Below, one piece after another: positions 25,278-34,241 of a DNA stretch of 64,000 nucleotides. The stretch lies in NCBI RefSeq assembly GCF_026239695.1, contig NZ_JAPIVS010000002.1, forward strand, positions 620,001-684,000, read 5' to 3'. The stretch comes from Pedobacter sp. MC2016-15 (GTDB lineage Bacteria > Bacteroidota > Bacteroidia > Sphingobacteriales > Sphingobacteriaceae). Below the pieces are notes generated by a model, which saw only the letters and a program-made list of their open reading frames with translations, did no database searches and was not told the DNA's origin. The number at the start of each line of letters is the position of its first letter. Position 1 is the stretch's first letter. A program made the position numbers and the translations under genes.

Positions 25278-26222
25278 ATGCCACTGCAATTTAACCCCGT
25301 TAAACTTTTTGCCGGTACAGGCACTAAAGAATTAGCCCTCAAGATCGCCGAAAGTTACGGCAGACCCCTTGGTAGTGTTTCTATAAACAGGTTTAGTGAT
25401 GGTGAATTTCAGCCCGCGTATGACGAATCCGTAAGAGGATGTGACGTTTTCCTGATCCAGTCTACTTATCAGCCTTCTGACAACCTCATGGAATTACTCC
25501 TGATGGTTGATGCCGCAAAAAGAGCTTCAGCACATTATATTACTGCTATTGTTCCTTATTACGGTCTGGCAAGACAAGACAGAAAAGACAGGCCCCGTCA
25601 GGCAATTGGTGCAAAACTGGTAGCTAACCTCCTGAAGTCTGCCGGTATCCACCGTATCATGACCATGGATTTACATGCGGCACAGATACAGGGATTTTTT
25701 GATATTCCGGTAGATCACCTTGACGGATCAATCATTTTTGTTCCTTATATCAAGAGCCTGAAGCTGGAAAACCTGACTATCGCATCACCGGATATGGGTG
25801 GTTCTTACAGGGCACGTACTTTTGCAAAGTTCTTCAATGCAGAGGTTGTCATTTGTGATAAACGCCGTAAACGTGCCAATGAAATCGAATCTATGTCGAT
25901 CATCGGAGATGTTACCGGAATGGATATCGTGCTGATTGATGATATCTGTGATACTGCAGGTACATTAGCGAAAGCTGCAGCGCTGATCATGGAAAAGGGA
26001 GCGAAGAGTGTGAGAGCAGTTTGTACACACCCTGTATTATCAGGTAAGGCTTATGAAACTGTTGAAAATTCTGTACTGACGGAACTGATCGTAACAGATT
26101 CTATTCCACTGAAACAGGAGAGCTCAAAAATCAGGGTACTGAGTACTGCTGAGCTATTTGCAAAGGCCATTGCCAATGTAAATGAGCACGGATCAATCAG
26201 TGACCTGTTTAGAATAGATTAA
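25278..26222 (+). CDS. prs: Ribose-phosphate pyrophosphokinase (PRPP synthetase)
   Basis: A 314-residue cytoplasmic enzyme making 5-phosphoribosyl 1-diphosphate from ribose 5-phosphate and ATP, for nucleotide, histidine and NAD synthesis. It shows the class I features: KLFAGTGTKELA at the N-terminus, the flexible loop with YGLARQDRKDRPRQAIGAK, DLHAAQIQGFFDIPVDHL for cation and ATP binding, and the PRPP loop VLIDDICDTAGTLAKAA near residues 217-233. Length matches the family. The L25 gene starts 22 bases after its stop, so prs and rplY are probably one transcript. Confidence 0.97.
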   Translation: MPLQFNPVKLFAGTGTKELALKIAESYGRPLGSVSINRFSDGEFQPAYDESVRGCDVFLIQSTYQPSDNLMELLLMVDAAKRASAHYITAIVPYYGLARQDRKDRPRQAIGAKLVANLLKSAGIHRIMTMDLHAAQIQGFFDIPVDHLDGSIIFVPYIKSLKLENLTIASPDMGGSYRARTFAKFFNAEVVICDKRRKRANEIESMSIIGDVTGMDIVLIDDICDTAGTLAKAAALIMEKGAKSVRAVCTHPVLSGKAYETVENSVLTELIVTDSIPLKQESSKIRVLSTAELFAKAIANVNEHGSISDLFRID

Positions 26223-26244
26223 TAACAATAAATAAATATATAAA

Positions 26245-26823
26245 ATGAAAACAATCGCAATTAGCGGTTCTCCAAGAGAGAACGTAGGGAAACGCGATGC
26301 TAAAGAGCTTCGCTATGAAGGTAAAGTTCCTGCAGTATTGTATGGTGGTAAAGAACAAGCACATTTTGCTGTAGTGATTACTGAATTAAAGGAGGCTATC
26401 TATACTCCTGAAGCTAACTTCTTAGAAATTGATATCAATGGTACTAAAACCAAAGCAATCATAAAAGAATTACAGTTTCATCCATTAACTGACGTGTTAT
26501 TACACGTTGATTTCCTTCAGTTATTCGAAGACAAAGAAATCGTTATGGAGATCCCTATCAAATTAACCGGAACTTCTCCAGGTGTTAAAATGGGTGGTAA
26601 ACTGGTTCAGAAATTACGTAAACTGCGTGTTAAATCTTTACCAAAAGATATGCCACAGGTAGTTGAAGTAAGCATTGCTAAACTTGAAGTAGGTAACTTG
26701 TTCCGTGTACGTGACCTTGCTAAAGGTGCTTACACTGTGACTAACACTCCTGAAGATACAATCGTTTCTGTAGGTATGTCAAGAGCATTGAAACAAGCTG
26801 AGCAACAAGCCGGTAAAAAATAA
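26245..26823 (+). CDS. rplY: 50S ribosomal protein L25 (long CTC form)
   Basis: A 192-residue 5S rRNA-binding protein. The N-terminal L25 domain (to about 90; GKRDAKELRYEGKVPAVLYGG) is followed by the second, beta-rich TL5/CTC domain, which the short E. coli L25 lacks. It stabilises the central protuberance of the large subunit. The order prs, rplY, pth is widespread in bacteria. Codon use is strongly biased to TTA, GGT and CGT like the ribosomal cluster later in the window, in contrast with the CTG-rich sugar genes. Confidence 0.96.
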   Translation: MKTIAISGSPRENVGKRDAKELRYEGKVPAVLYGGKEQAHFAVVITELKEAIYTPEANFLEIDINGTKTKAIIKELQFHPLTDVLLHVDFLQLFEDKEIVMEIPIKLTGTSPGVKMGGKLVQKLRKLRVKSLPKDMPQVVEVSIAKLEVGNLFRVRDLAKGAYTVTNTPEDTIVSVGMSRALKQAEQQAGKK

Positions 26824-26847
26824 GCTGAATACCCTTCAGCAAATTGG

Positions 26848-26880
26848 AACAGCACTGAATCTTTTCAGTGCTGTTTTTTT
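26848..26880 (+). terminator. Terminator between rplY and pth
   Basis: AACAGCACTGAA (26848-26859) pairs perfectly with TTCAGTGCTGTT (26864-26875), four-base loop, and a T-run to 26880. It ends the prs-rplY transcript and separates pth. Confidence 0.92.
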
Positions 26881-26892
26881 ATGTCAAAATCT

Positions 26893-26900
26893 TATCTTTG
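26893..26900 (+). promoter_or_regulatory. -7 box directly in front of pth
   Basis: TATCTTTG fits TAnnTTTG and lies only three bases before the pth ATG, just after the terminator. If used, transcription would begin at or very near the start codon. Confidence 0.5.
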
Positions 26901-26903
26901 AGG

Positions 26904-27464
26904 ATGAAATACTTAATCGTGGGTCTGGGGAATATCGGGCCTGAATATGCCAATACAAGACATAATATTGGATTCAATATCGCCGATGAACTGGTAAAAC
27001 AACTGGATGGATCCTTCTCCAACCTGCGCCTGGCCTACTACTCAGAAGTTTCATTTAAAGGCAGAAAACTGCATGTGATCAAACCGACCACGTACATGAA
27101 CTTAAGCGGAAAAGCAGTGAATTACTGGATGCATGATCTGAACATCCCATTGGAAAATGTACTGGTAATTGTGGACGACCTGGCACTACCGCTGGGCAAG
27201 TTACGACTCAAATTACAGGGCAGCAGTGCAGGGCATAACGGCCTGAAAAGTATAGAGGGCATCTGCGGTGGACAGGCTTATCCGCGTCTTCGCTTTGGCA
27301 TCAGCGATAACTTTGCCAAAGGACGGCAGGCAGATTATGTGCTTGGCCCCTTTGATAAAGATGAACAGCCTGAATTACCGGTACTGATTGACAGGAGTGT
27401 TGAACTCATCAAAAGCTTTGTCACCATCGGGCCTGCCCAGACGATGACAGCTTTCAATAAATAA
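26904..27464 (+). CDS. pth: Peptidyl-tRNA hydrolase
   Basis: A 186-residue enzyme that releases peptides from peptidyl-tRNAs dropped by stalled ribosomes. Conserved active-site residues are N10 in GLGNIGPEYANTRHNIGF, catalytic H20, the KPTTYMNLSGKAV asparagine and the aspartate in VVDDLALPLG. An upstream in-frame codon at 26868 would add 12 residues encoded inside the terminator region; I chose ATG 26904, where the protein begins MKYLIVGLGN like the family. It is convergent with the kinase gene, with only two bases between their stops. Confidence 0.96.
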   Translation: MKYLIVGLGNIGPEYANTRHNIGFNIADELVKQLDGSFSNLRLAYYSEVSFKGRKLHVIKPTTYMNLSGKAVNYWMHDLNIPLENVLVIVDDLALPLGKLRLKLQGSSAGHNGLKSIEGICGGQAYPRLRFGISDNFAKGRQADYVLGPFDKDEQPELPVLIDRSVELIKSFVTIGPAQTMTAFNK

Positions 27465-27466
27465 TC

Positions 27467-29056
27467 TTACTTTTTTGCAGCATACTCGGTAATCTTCTCA
27501 TGAAGGATGCCGAGTTCAAATGGTTTGCTCAGCACATCATTAGCACCAGCATCTATCGCTGCTTTTTTATCATTTTCCATTACAGCCGCTGAGAAGGTGA
27601 TGACAGGGACATCTTTTTTACCTTCGACATAACCTTCCCTGATCAGCTTGGTAGCCTCCAGGCCATTCATAACCGGCATAAAGGTGTCCATAAGAATCAA
27701 ATCGTATTCGTTCTCTGCCAGCTTATCCAGGGCTTCCTTCCCGTTTTCTACCACATCAGCGATGATGTTCCAGCCCTTCAGTACTTTTACGATCAGGAAC
27801 TTATTGATGGGGTTATCTTCGGCAACAAGGATTTTTACATCTTCAAATACAGCCAGTTTTTCCGGCACTCTCTTCGCATCTTCAGGGGATGTTTCCAGAA
27901 CTTCGTACCAGTTGATAAAGCAGAATGTACTGCCGACATTCTCTTCGCTGGTAACAGTGAGTTCTCCACCTTTCAGCTCTGCTAAATTACGTACAATAGA
28001 TAAGCCGAGACCTGTTCCGCCAAAGTTCAGCGTAGTATTGTCATCTGCCTGCTCAAAGGTTTCAAATATTTTGTCGATCTTATTTTGTGGAATACCTATG
28101 CCGGTATCCCTGATGGAGAATTTCAATCTTACATTGTTCGCTTTTCTTTCCGTGATCTCAACTTTCAGCGTCACGCTTCCGTTACTTGTAAACTTGATGG
28201 CATTACCAATCAGGTTCATCAGAATCTGGTTCAGCCTCAGGGAGTCTGCCATAATAGATTTGGGCAGGTCTTCATCGTACTCCGTAACCAGCTCCAGGTT
28301 TTTCTCCTTGGCGCGGATACGCAGCAGGTTTACAACCGAATGGCAGATCACAACGAGGTCTGTCGGGGCCCTGTTGATCTTGAATTTTCCGGCTTCAATT
28401 TTAGAAAGGTCGAGGATATCATTGATCACACCCAGCAGCGAGTTGGAAGAGATTTCCAGCAGATCAATCATCTCTTTCTGCTCGTCCGTCAGTTCTGTTT
28501 TTTCCAGCAGGTTGGTGATACCGATGATCCCGTTGATCGGGGTACGGATCTCATGGCTCATATTGGCAAGGAAGTTCTCTTTGATCTTTTTGCCCTGCTC
28601 TGCAAGGTCTCTGGCCCTGATCAGCTCTTTCTGGTAAGATTCAAGTTCTTTGTTCTTTTTTACGATATCACGCTGCGTACGTACAAACTGTATAAATGAA
28701 TCTACTTTTGCAGAAGTCACATAAGGGTTCAGTGGTTTGTAGAGATAATCTACAGCACCAGTATTCAGTCCGCGTACAGCATACTTGGCATCCGTTGAAA
28801 TAGCCGTCACAAAGATCACGAGGATATCCTTGGTACGGGGGTTACTTTTCAGGATCTCTACCAGCTCAAAGCCATCCATTTCGGGCATCTGCACATCTAC
28901 CAGTGCAATAGCAATGTCCATCTCCCAGGCCATGCGCAGCGCCTCATTGGGTAAAGTAGTGGAGATTAAATTTACATCGTCCCGTTCCAGTAGTGCCTCT
29001 AAAGCAATTATATTTTCGGGTCTGTCATCAACAATGAGGATATTAATCTTTTCCAT
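27467..29056 (-). CDS. Hybrid histidine kinase, REC-HisKA-HATPase-REC
   Basis: A 529-residue soluble signalling protein. An N-terminal receiver domain (about 5-125, phospho-acceptor D54 in LVDVQMPEMDG) leads through a short coiled coil to HisKA (phospho-accepting H168 in NMSHEIRTP), an ATPase domain with N-box N285 and GTGLGLSI, and a second receiver (about 405-525, D457 in LMDTFMPVMNG). It has no membrane segment or own sensor, so the input is probably phosphate relayed to D54 from another kinase. The likely donor is the 1160-residue kinase at the other end of this three-gene minus-strand set. No DNA-binding output domain is present. Confidence 0.9.
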   Translation of the reverse strand: MEKINILIVDDRPENIIALEALLERDDVNLISTTLPNEALRMAWEMDIAIALVDVQMPEMDGFELVEILKSNPRTKDILVIFVTAISTDAKYAVRGLNTGAVDYLYKPLNPYVTSAKVDSFIQFVRTQRDIVKKNKELESYQKELIRARDLAEQGKKIKENFLANMSHEIRTPINGIIGITNLLEKTELTDEQKEMIDLLEISSNSLLGVINDILDLSKIEAGKFKINRAPTDLVVICHSVVNLLRIRAKEKNLELVTEYDEDLPKSIMADSLRLNQILMNLIGNAIKFTSNGSVTLKVEITERKANNVRLKFSIRDTGIGIPQNKIDKIFETFEQADDNTTLNFGGTGLGLSIVRNLAELKGGELTVTSEENVGSTFCFINWYEVLETSPEDAKRVPEKLAVFEDVKILVAEDNPINKFLIVKVLKGWNIIADVVENGKEALDKLAENEYDLILMDTFMPVMNGLEATKLIREGYVEGKKDVPVITFSAAVMENDKKAAIDAGANDVLSKPFELGILHEKITEYAAKK

Positions 29057-29087
29057 AATTACTAGGGGGCTTCAGCAGAAGGAAGAC

Positions 29088-29927
29088 TTAGGCTATTTTT
29101 TGGTATATATTATTTTTTTGATCGATTATTTTGAAGCGTCCGATTTCGGTACTTCTGAGGGTTTCTTTGGAGCCGAGACACAGGAAACCAAAGTTGGCAA
29201 GGCTGTGATAAAAAAGGTCGATCACCCGCTCCTGTAGAGCAGTATTGAAGTAGATCAGCACATTACGGCAGGAGATCAGCTGAAACTCATTGAATACCCC
29301 GTCCGAAGCCAGGTTATGCGCAGAGAAAAGCACATTCTTTTTTAAGGAATGGTTGATGGAGGCAGCCTCATAACGTGCAGAGTAATAATCTGACAAGGTA
29401 TGGGTGGCTCCGGTTTTCTGATAATTTTCAGAATATTGCTTCATCTTCTGCAAATCGTAAATTCCATTTTTTGCAAATTCTAAAACATCTGCATTGATAT
29501 CTGTACCATAAAAAAAACTCCTGTCATACAATTGCTGTTCGGCAAAAAATATGGCAAACGAATACAATTCTTCACCAGTTGAACATCCTGCATTCCACAC
29601 CTTGATCCTTTGGTAGGATTGCAGGTAGGGGATGATATTTGCTGCTAAAGATTTGTAAAAGAGAGGATCTCTGAACATCTCGGTCACATTCACTGTCACC
29701 TCAATCAAAAAAGATTCAAAGTAATCCAGGTCGTTTGTGAGCAATGTACGTAAATCGAAGAGGCTTAGTTTTTGCAGCTGCATGATTCTGGTTACTCTCC
29801 GCTTCAGTGAAGCAGGAGAATAATCGCCGAAATCAAAGCCGTGGACGTTCTTTATGAAGACCGTTAAGGCGTTGAGTTCCTCAAAGCTGATCAGCTCCTG
29901 GCCATTTTGTTCCGGTAGTTTTCCCAT
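29088..29927 (-). CDS. cheR: CheR-type protein-glutamate methyltransferase
   Basis: A 279-residue S-adenosylmethionine-dependent methyltransferase. The N-terminal helical domain (to about 80) carries SLKRRVTRIM, and the Rossmann core has VWNAGCSTGEELYS for cofactor binding and LISCRNVLIYF, both CheR signatures. CheR methylates glutamates on chemoreceptors, but no receptor, CheA, CheW or CheB gene lies nearby; instead it sits 4 bases after one hybrid kinase and 31 bases before another. A role in modifying one of these kinases, or a scaffold role, is inference. Start ATG is at 29925-29927. Confidence 0.9.
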   Translation of the reverse strand: MGKLPEQNGQELISFEELNALTVFIKNVHGFDFGDYSPASLKRRVTRIMQLQKLSLFDLRTLLTNDLDYFESFLIEVTVNVTEMFRDPLFYKSLAANIIPYLQSYQRIKVWNAGCSTGEELYSFAIFFAEQQLYDRSFFYGTDINADVLEFAKNGIYDLQKMKQYSENYQKTGATHTLSDYYSARYEAASINHSLKKNVLFSAHNLASDGVFNEFQLISCRNVLIYFNTALQERVIDLFYHSLANFGFLCLGSKETLRSTEIGRFKIIDQKNNIYQKIA

Positions 29928-29931
29928 TATG

Positions 29932-32900
29932 TTAGCTTAACCAAACCCTCATCATCGACAGTAACTGGTCGATATCCACAGGTTTGGCGATGTAATCATT
30001 TGCCCCAGCCTCAATACACTTTTCGCGGTCGTGCTTCATCGCTTTTGCTGTTAAGGCGATAATTGGTAGTTTCTTGTGTTCCTTCTGCTCACGGATCAGT
30101 TTCATCGCTTCATAGCCATCCATTTCAGGCATCATGATATCCATCAGCACCAGGTCGATCTTATTTTCTTCCTGTAGCTTATCCACTGCTTCCCTGCCGT
30201 TATTGGCGATAATGATGTTCATGTCATACACCTGCAGGGCACTCGATAAGGCGAAGATGTTCCGCATGTCGTCATCTGTAATCAGAATGGTCTTATCTTT
30301 TAATACCTTTTCAATGGTGGAAACGGTTTTGGATTTAGCATTTCCGGCAGGGGCAGATTTAGTATCGCCCTGCTTATTGAGCTTATTCATGAATAGACTT
30401 ACTTCATCGATCAGTCTGTCGTTCGACTTATTGGACTTGAGCACCATCGCCTCAGAATACTTCATGATATGGGCAATATTATCCTGGTCAAGCTCCATCG
30501 CAGTATTGATGATGACAGGTACATGGGTGAATTTCTCCTGGGTTTTGATCTGATCAAGGAGGTCGAATCCGGTGATGTCAGGCAGGTTTAAATCCAGGAT
30601 AATACAATCAAAGGTACGCTGATCAAGCATTTCCAGGGCTTCCTTGCCGGTAAAGGCCTGCGCTACCTCGATACCCTTTTCTAACAGCTGCTCTTTGACC
30701 ACCAGGCTTTGCAGTTCATGATCCTCGATTACGAGCACGGTTTTGAAATCGTAGGTGATATTGCCGGAGTTCAGCGCCGAAAACGCATCGTCCAGTTCAT
30801 CCTTTTCTATAGGTTTCTTGAGGAATCCAATAGCTCCTTCTTTAAGGGCGCGTTCACCTTTAACCTCGCCTGCGGACATCATGTGCACGGGAATATGTTT
30901 GGTAAGTGCGTTTGCTTTCAGTCTTTTCAGCACGCCCCAGCCGTCCATTACAGGCAGCATAATATCCAGGATGATGGCATCAGGCAGTTCATCCTCCGCC
31001 ATCTGCAGTCCGGTATCACCACTATGGGCGAGGATAGGGTTAAATCCTTTTTCCACTGCGTAATCTTTAAGTACATCGGCAAACACCAGGTCGTCTTCCA
31101 CAATCAGCAGCGTCTGTTTCTGGTTTTTATTTACGGGTACGATAACAGGTTCAGGAATCAGTGGTTTGATGATCGTCTCCGGATGAAGATTCGCTGTCTG
31201 TTCTATCGACAGTGTTCCTTCCATATGTGTTGCCGGAAGGTACAGGGTGAAACAGCTGCCTTTGTCGGGCTCGCTTTCCACCTGGATCTCGCCACCGAGG
31301 ATATTCGCCAGTTCTTTACTGATGGACAGCCCTAAGCCGGTACCTCCGTATTTTCTGCTGGTGGTACCGTCTGCCTGTTTAAAGGCCTCAAATATGAGTT
31401 TCTGTTTATCCTCGGGAATCCCGATGCCAGAATCTCTGACACTGAAGGAAAGGATTTGCTCAGTACTATTTTGCAGCTGCTCAGAATAGTAAGCGATATC
31501 TTTTCCGGCCTTACTGATTTCCAGCTTAATTTCTCCCTGTTCCGGAGTAAATTTAAAGGCATTGGACAGCAGGTTTTTTACAATCTGCTCTACTTTAGAA
31601 AGATCGGTAGTGAACTTCTCCGCCACATCAGCACCCAGAACAGTTCTGAAACTTATCTTTTTGCTTTTGGCAATTTCCGTAAACAGCGATTCCATATTCT
31701 GTTTGATCTCCTGTGGTCTCACAGGCTCAATATCCAGTTCAATTTTTCCGGATTCAATTTTTGAGAGATCAAGGATATCATTGATCAGCGTCAGGAGGTC
31801 GTTACCCGCATTATGGATTACACCGGCATATTTTAGCTGCTCTTCATTGAGGTTGTCCGGTCTGTTCTCCTTCAGGATCCTGGCCAGAATGAGGATACTG
31901 TTCAGTGGGGTACGCAGCTCATGGCTCATATTGGCCAGAAACTCGGACTTATACTTACTTGATACTTCCAACTCTGCCGCTTTGACGCTCATGGCCTCAC
32001 GGGCTTCGTTTACCAATTGGTTGCGCTCCTCGAGCTGGTTGGCTTTTTCTTCAAGCTCTGCATTGGTTTCGCGCAGTTCCTCCTGCTGTACCCTCAGCTC
32101 CTCTTCGGAAGCTTGTAGTTCTTCAGATTTATGGATGAGCTCTTCATTGGTGGTACGCAATTCTTCCTGCTGACTTTCCAGTTCCTCGGCCTGCTGTTGT
32201 GTCTGCATAAAGAGCTCACGCAGTTTCTCCCTGGCTTGTGTACGGTTGATGGCTACGCCGATATTGGTGGTGATCCTTTCAAAAAAGTTGACCTGCAATG
32301 GGGTAGGGATAACCGGCAGTGCTAATTCGATTACGGCATTCAGTTCCTCTTCAAACAGTACGGGCATCACAATCAGTGATTTTGCGGCCGTGCTGCCCAG
32401 ACCTGAACTTACCTTAATATAATCCTCAGGCAGGTTGTGCATCTGTTTAAGCTGCTTCTCTACCGCTACCTGGCCTACGATACCTTCGCCCAGCCCGATT
32501 TCTATGTTTTTCCCTTTTTTTACTTCAAAGGCGTATCTGCCTGTCAGCTCAAGTTTATGTGTTTTGGAATTGTAGAGGTACATGGCCCCCACGCTGGCAT
32601 TTACATAATTGCACATGTCTGTGATGACATGTGTGCAGAGTTCCTCCATCTCCTGTTCTCCACGGAGCGACTCATTCACTACAGAGGCTCCGGATAACAT
32701 CCAGTTTTTCTGCTCATTTTCGTCAGATACCCGGGCCAGCTCCTCGTTATTCTCGCGGATTTTTATCTCTGTTAATTTTTGTTCATTGAAGGTTCTTTTA
32801 ATAAAACTCGACAACCACAATACCAGACCTAATATGATTACTGAGCTCAGCAGGACAATAACCGTAGAGCGTTGTCCGCTGGACACTCTTTTATCCTTTC

Positions 32901-33414
32901 TAATGGTCAGCAGTTCTGTTTCGGCTTTGATTACCTGATTATTTACCCTCAGCATGTTATCTTTAAACAGCTTTCCCTTATCGGTAAGTACCTTTTTGAT
33001 CGCTTCATTTTGTCCCAGTGAAGCATTGGTATTCAGGATCTCCTGCATGTCGCGGATTTTCTGTCCTGTATAAAACTCCAGGGAATCCAGTCTTGCCTGC
33101 TGCTCCGGGTTATCTGCCGTCAGTCGCTGTAATTCTTTTACCAGCGGCATGATTTTATTCATGTTCTGATTGTAAGGGTCGAGGTATTTCGGGCGCTGCG
33201 TGAGAATAAAGCCTCTCAAACCAGTCTCGGTATTTAATATCCTGACTTCTAGATTCTGGGCATGATCAATCACATCATAAGTGTGACTTTCCCATGCAGA
33301 ATCGTTATTCATGGATTTGATACTCAGATAAGAAGTAATTGCAGAGATCAGTACGAACAATAAGGAGAGGGTAAATCCTAGTACTACCTGTTGTCTAAAT
33401 GTGTATTTGAACAT
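29932..33414 (-). CDS. Membrane-bound hybrid histidine kinase, CHASE3-GAF-HisKA-HATPase-REC-REC-REC
   Basis: A 1160-residue sensor. Helix 10-30, a periplasmic CHASE3 domain (about 40-180, with NTETGLRGFILTQRPKYL) and a second helix (183-203) place the sensor outside. Cytoplasmic parts are a GAF domain (about 245-395), a long Glu/Gln-rich coiled coil (400-485), HisKA with H498 in NMSHELRTP, an ATPase domain with GTGLGLSI near 691, and three receivers with acceptor D817 (LDIMLP), D941 (LDLNLP) and D1092 (MDIMMP). The second receiver has KSNK where Lys-Pro is usual. Three receivers suggest a multi-branch phosphorelay. It starts the kinase-CheR-kinase operon. Confidence 0.92.
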   Translation of the reverse strand: MFKYTFRQQVVLGFTLSLLFVLISAITSYLSIKSMNNDSAWESHTYDVIDHAQNLEVRILNTETGLRGFILTQRPKYLDPYNQNMNKIMPLVKELQRLTADNPEQQARLDSLEFYTGQKIRDMQEILNTNASLGQNEAIKKVLTDKGKLFKDNMLRVNNQVIKAETELLTIRKDKRVSSGQRSTVIVLLSSVIILGLVLWLSSFIKRTFNEQKLTEIKIRENNEELARVSDENEQKNWMLSGASVVNESLRGEQEMEELCTHVITDMCNYVNASVGAMYLYNSKTHKLELTGRYAFEVKKGKNIEIGLGEGIVGQVAVEKQLKQMHNLPEDYIKVSSGLGSTAAKSLIVMPVLFEEELNAVIELALPVIPTPLQVNFFERITTNIGVAINRTQAREKLRELFMQTQQQAEELESQQEELRTTNEELIHKSEELQASEEELRVQQEELRETNAELEEKANQLEERNQLVNEAREAMSVKAAELEVSSKYKSEFLANMSHELRTPLNSILILARILKENRPDNLNEEQLKYAGVIHNAGNDLLTLINDILDLSKIESGKIELDIEPVRPQEIKQNMESLFTEIAKSKKISFRTVLGADVAEKFTTDLSKVEQIVKNLLSNAFKFTPEQGEIKLEISKAGKDIAYYSEQLQNSTEQILSFSVRDSGIGIPEDKQKLIFEAFKQADGTTSRKYGGTGLGLSISKELANILGGEIQVESEPDKGSCFTLYLPATHMEGTLSIEQTANLHPETIIKPLIPEPVIVPVNKNQKQTLLIVEDDLVFADVLKDYAVEKGFNPILAHSGDTGLQMAEDELPDAIILDIMLPVMDGWGVLKRLKANALTKHIPVHMMSAGEVKGERALKEGAIGFLKKPIEKDELDDAFSALNSGNITYDFKTVLVIEDHELQSLVVKEQLLEKGIEVAQAFTGKEALEMLDQRTFDCIILDLNLPDITGFDLLDQIKTQEKFTHVPVIINTAMELDQDNIAHIMKYSEAMVLKSNKSNDRLIDEVSLFMNKLNKQGDTKSAPAGNAKSKTVSTIEKVLKDKTILITDDDMRNIFALSSALQVYDMNIIIANNGREAVDKLQEENKIDLVLMDIMMPEMDGYEAMKLIREQKEHKKLPIIALTAKAMKHDREKCIEAGANDYIAKPVDIDQLLSMMRVWLS

Positions 33415-33551
33415 ATAAAAAGGTAAAAATTGCCGGGTAAATGAACCATTTCTGTCCTAATATGATTAAAACATGTGACAATAATACAGATAAAATGTTC
33501 CCCTACACATATTAGTGGAATGATTTTTTTGAACAAATGTGTCTTTTTTTG

Positions 33552-34238
33552 CTAAAACTCCAGTAATGATTGTGCGTATGTTGCGCCAACTGGTATAATT
33601 TTATCGCCGATCCATACCTGGTTTCTGTCGAATTTGCTGACAGCACTTTTAGCTACGATATACGCCCGGTGTGTTCTCACAAATCTGCGGGCAGGCAAGA
33701 GTAGCTGCATATCGCCGATTGGCATTCTGGTGCTGAGGGAAGTGTTATTATTTAAATGGATGAGGGTGTAGTTGCCGGCAGCTTCGATATACAGAATGTC
33801 GCTGATGATCACTTTAACCTGTTCATAACCATCTTTGATAAAAAGATGTTCAGGCACAGCGGACATTCCGCCGGTCTTGTTTCTCAGGCTGTATAATTCC
33901 TCGGCCTTGCTGCATGCCTTCAGGAACCTGGACAGGGAGAAGGGTTTCAAAAGATAATCGAGCGCATTCAGTTCAAAGCCCTTCACCGCATGCTCTGCAT
34001 AGGCTGTGGTGAAAATCACCAGAGGAGGATTGCTGAGGCTGCTCAGAAAGTCGATCCCACTGATGTCGGGCATTTTGATATCGAGAAAGATAAGGTCTGC
34101 CGGGTTTTTCTGCAGCCATGCCATGGCATCAAAGGCATTGGTGAAAACTGCCTCCAGGGTGATAAAAGGCACCTTGGAGGCATGAGATTTTACAATATCC
34201 AGAGCTATAGGCTCATCATCTATCGCGATAGCAATCAT
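33552..34238 (-). CDS. LytTR-family response regulator
   Basis: A 228-residue regulator: receiver domain (about 1-115, acceptor D53 in IFLDIKMPDISG, conserved lysine in LLKPFSLSRF) followed by a LytTR DNA-binding domain (about 130-228, FIKDGYEQVKVIISDILYIEAAGNYTLIH and FVRTHRAYIV). LytTR proteins bind direct repeats upstream of their target genes. It starts 3 bases after the stop of the LytS-type kinase gene, its obvious partner. Targets are not visible in this window. Confidence 0.93.
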   Translation of the reverse strand: MIAIAIDDEPIALDIVKSHASKVPFITLEAVFTNAFDAMAWLQKNPADLIFLDIKMPDISGIDFLSSLSNPPLVIFTTAYAEHAVKGFELNALDYLLKPFSLSRFLKACSKAEELYSLRNKTGGMSAVPEHLFIKDGYEQVKVIISDILYIEAAGNYTLIHLNNNTSLSTRMPIGDMQLLLPARRFVRTHRAYIVAKSAVSKFDRNQVWIGDKIIPVGATYAQSLLEF

Positions 34239-34241
34239 TTT

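Noticed and set aside
26868-26903. N-terminal extension of peptidyl-tRNA hydrolase
   Set aside because: The 12 extra codons are read through the terminator T-run and the promoter box; the family start is at 26904.
27648-28637. 329-codon plus-strand open frame
   Set aside because: Antisense to the hybrid kinase gene; serine-rich nonsense composition is typical of a shadow frame.
31562-32173. 203-codon plus-strand frame
   Set aside because: Shadow of the large kinase gene's coiled-coil region; low-complexity serine text mirrors glutamate codons on the other strand.
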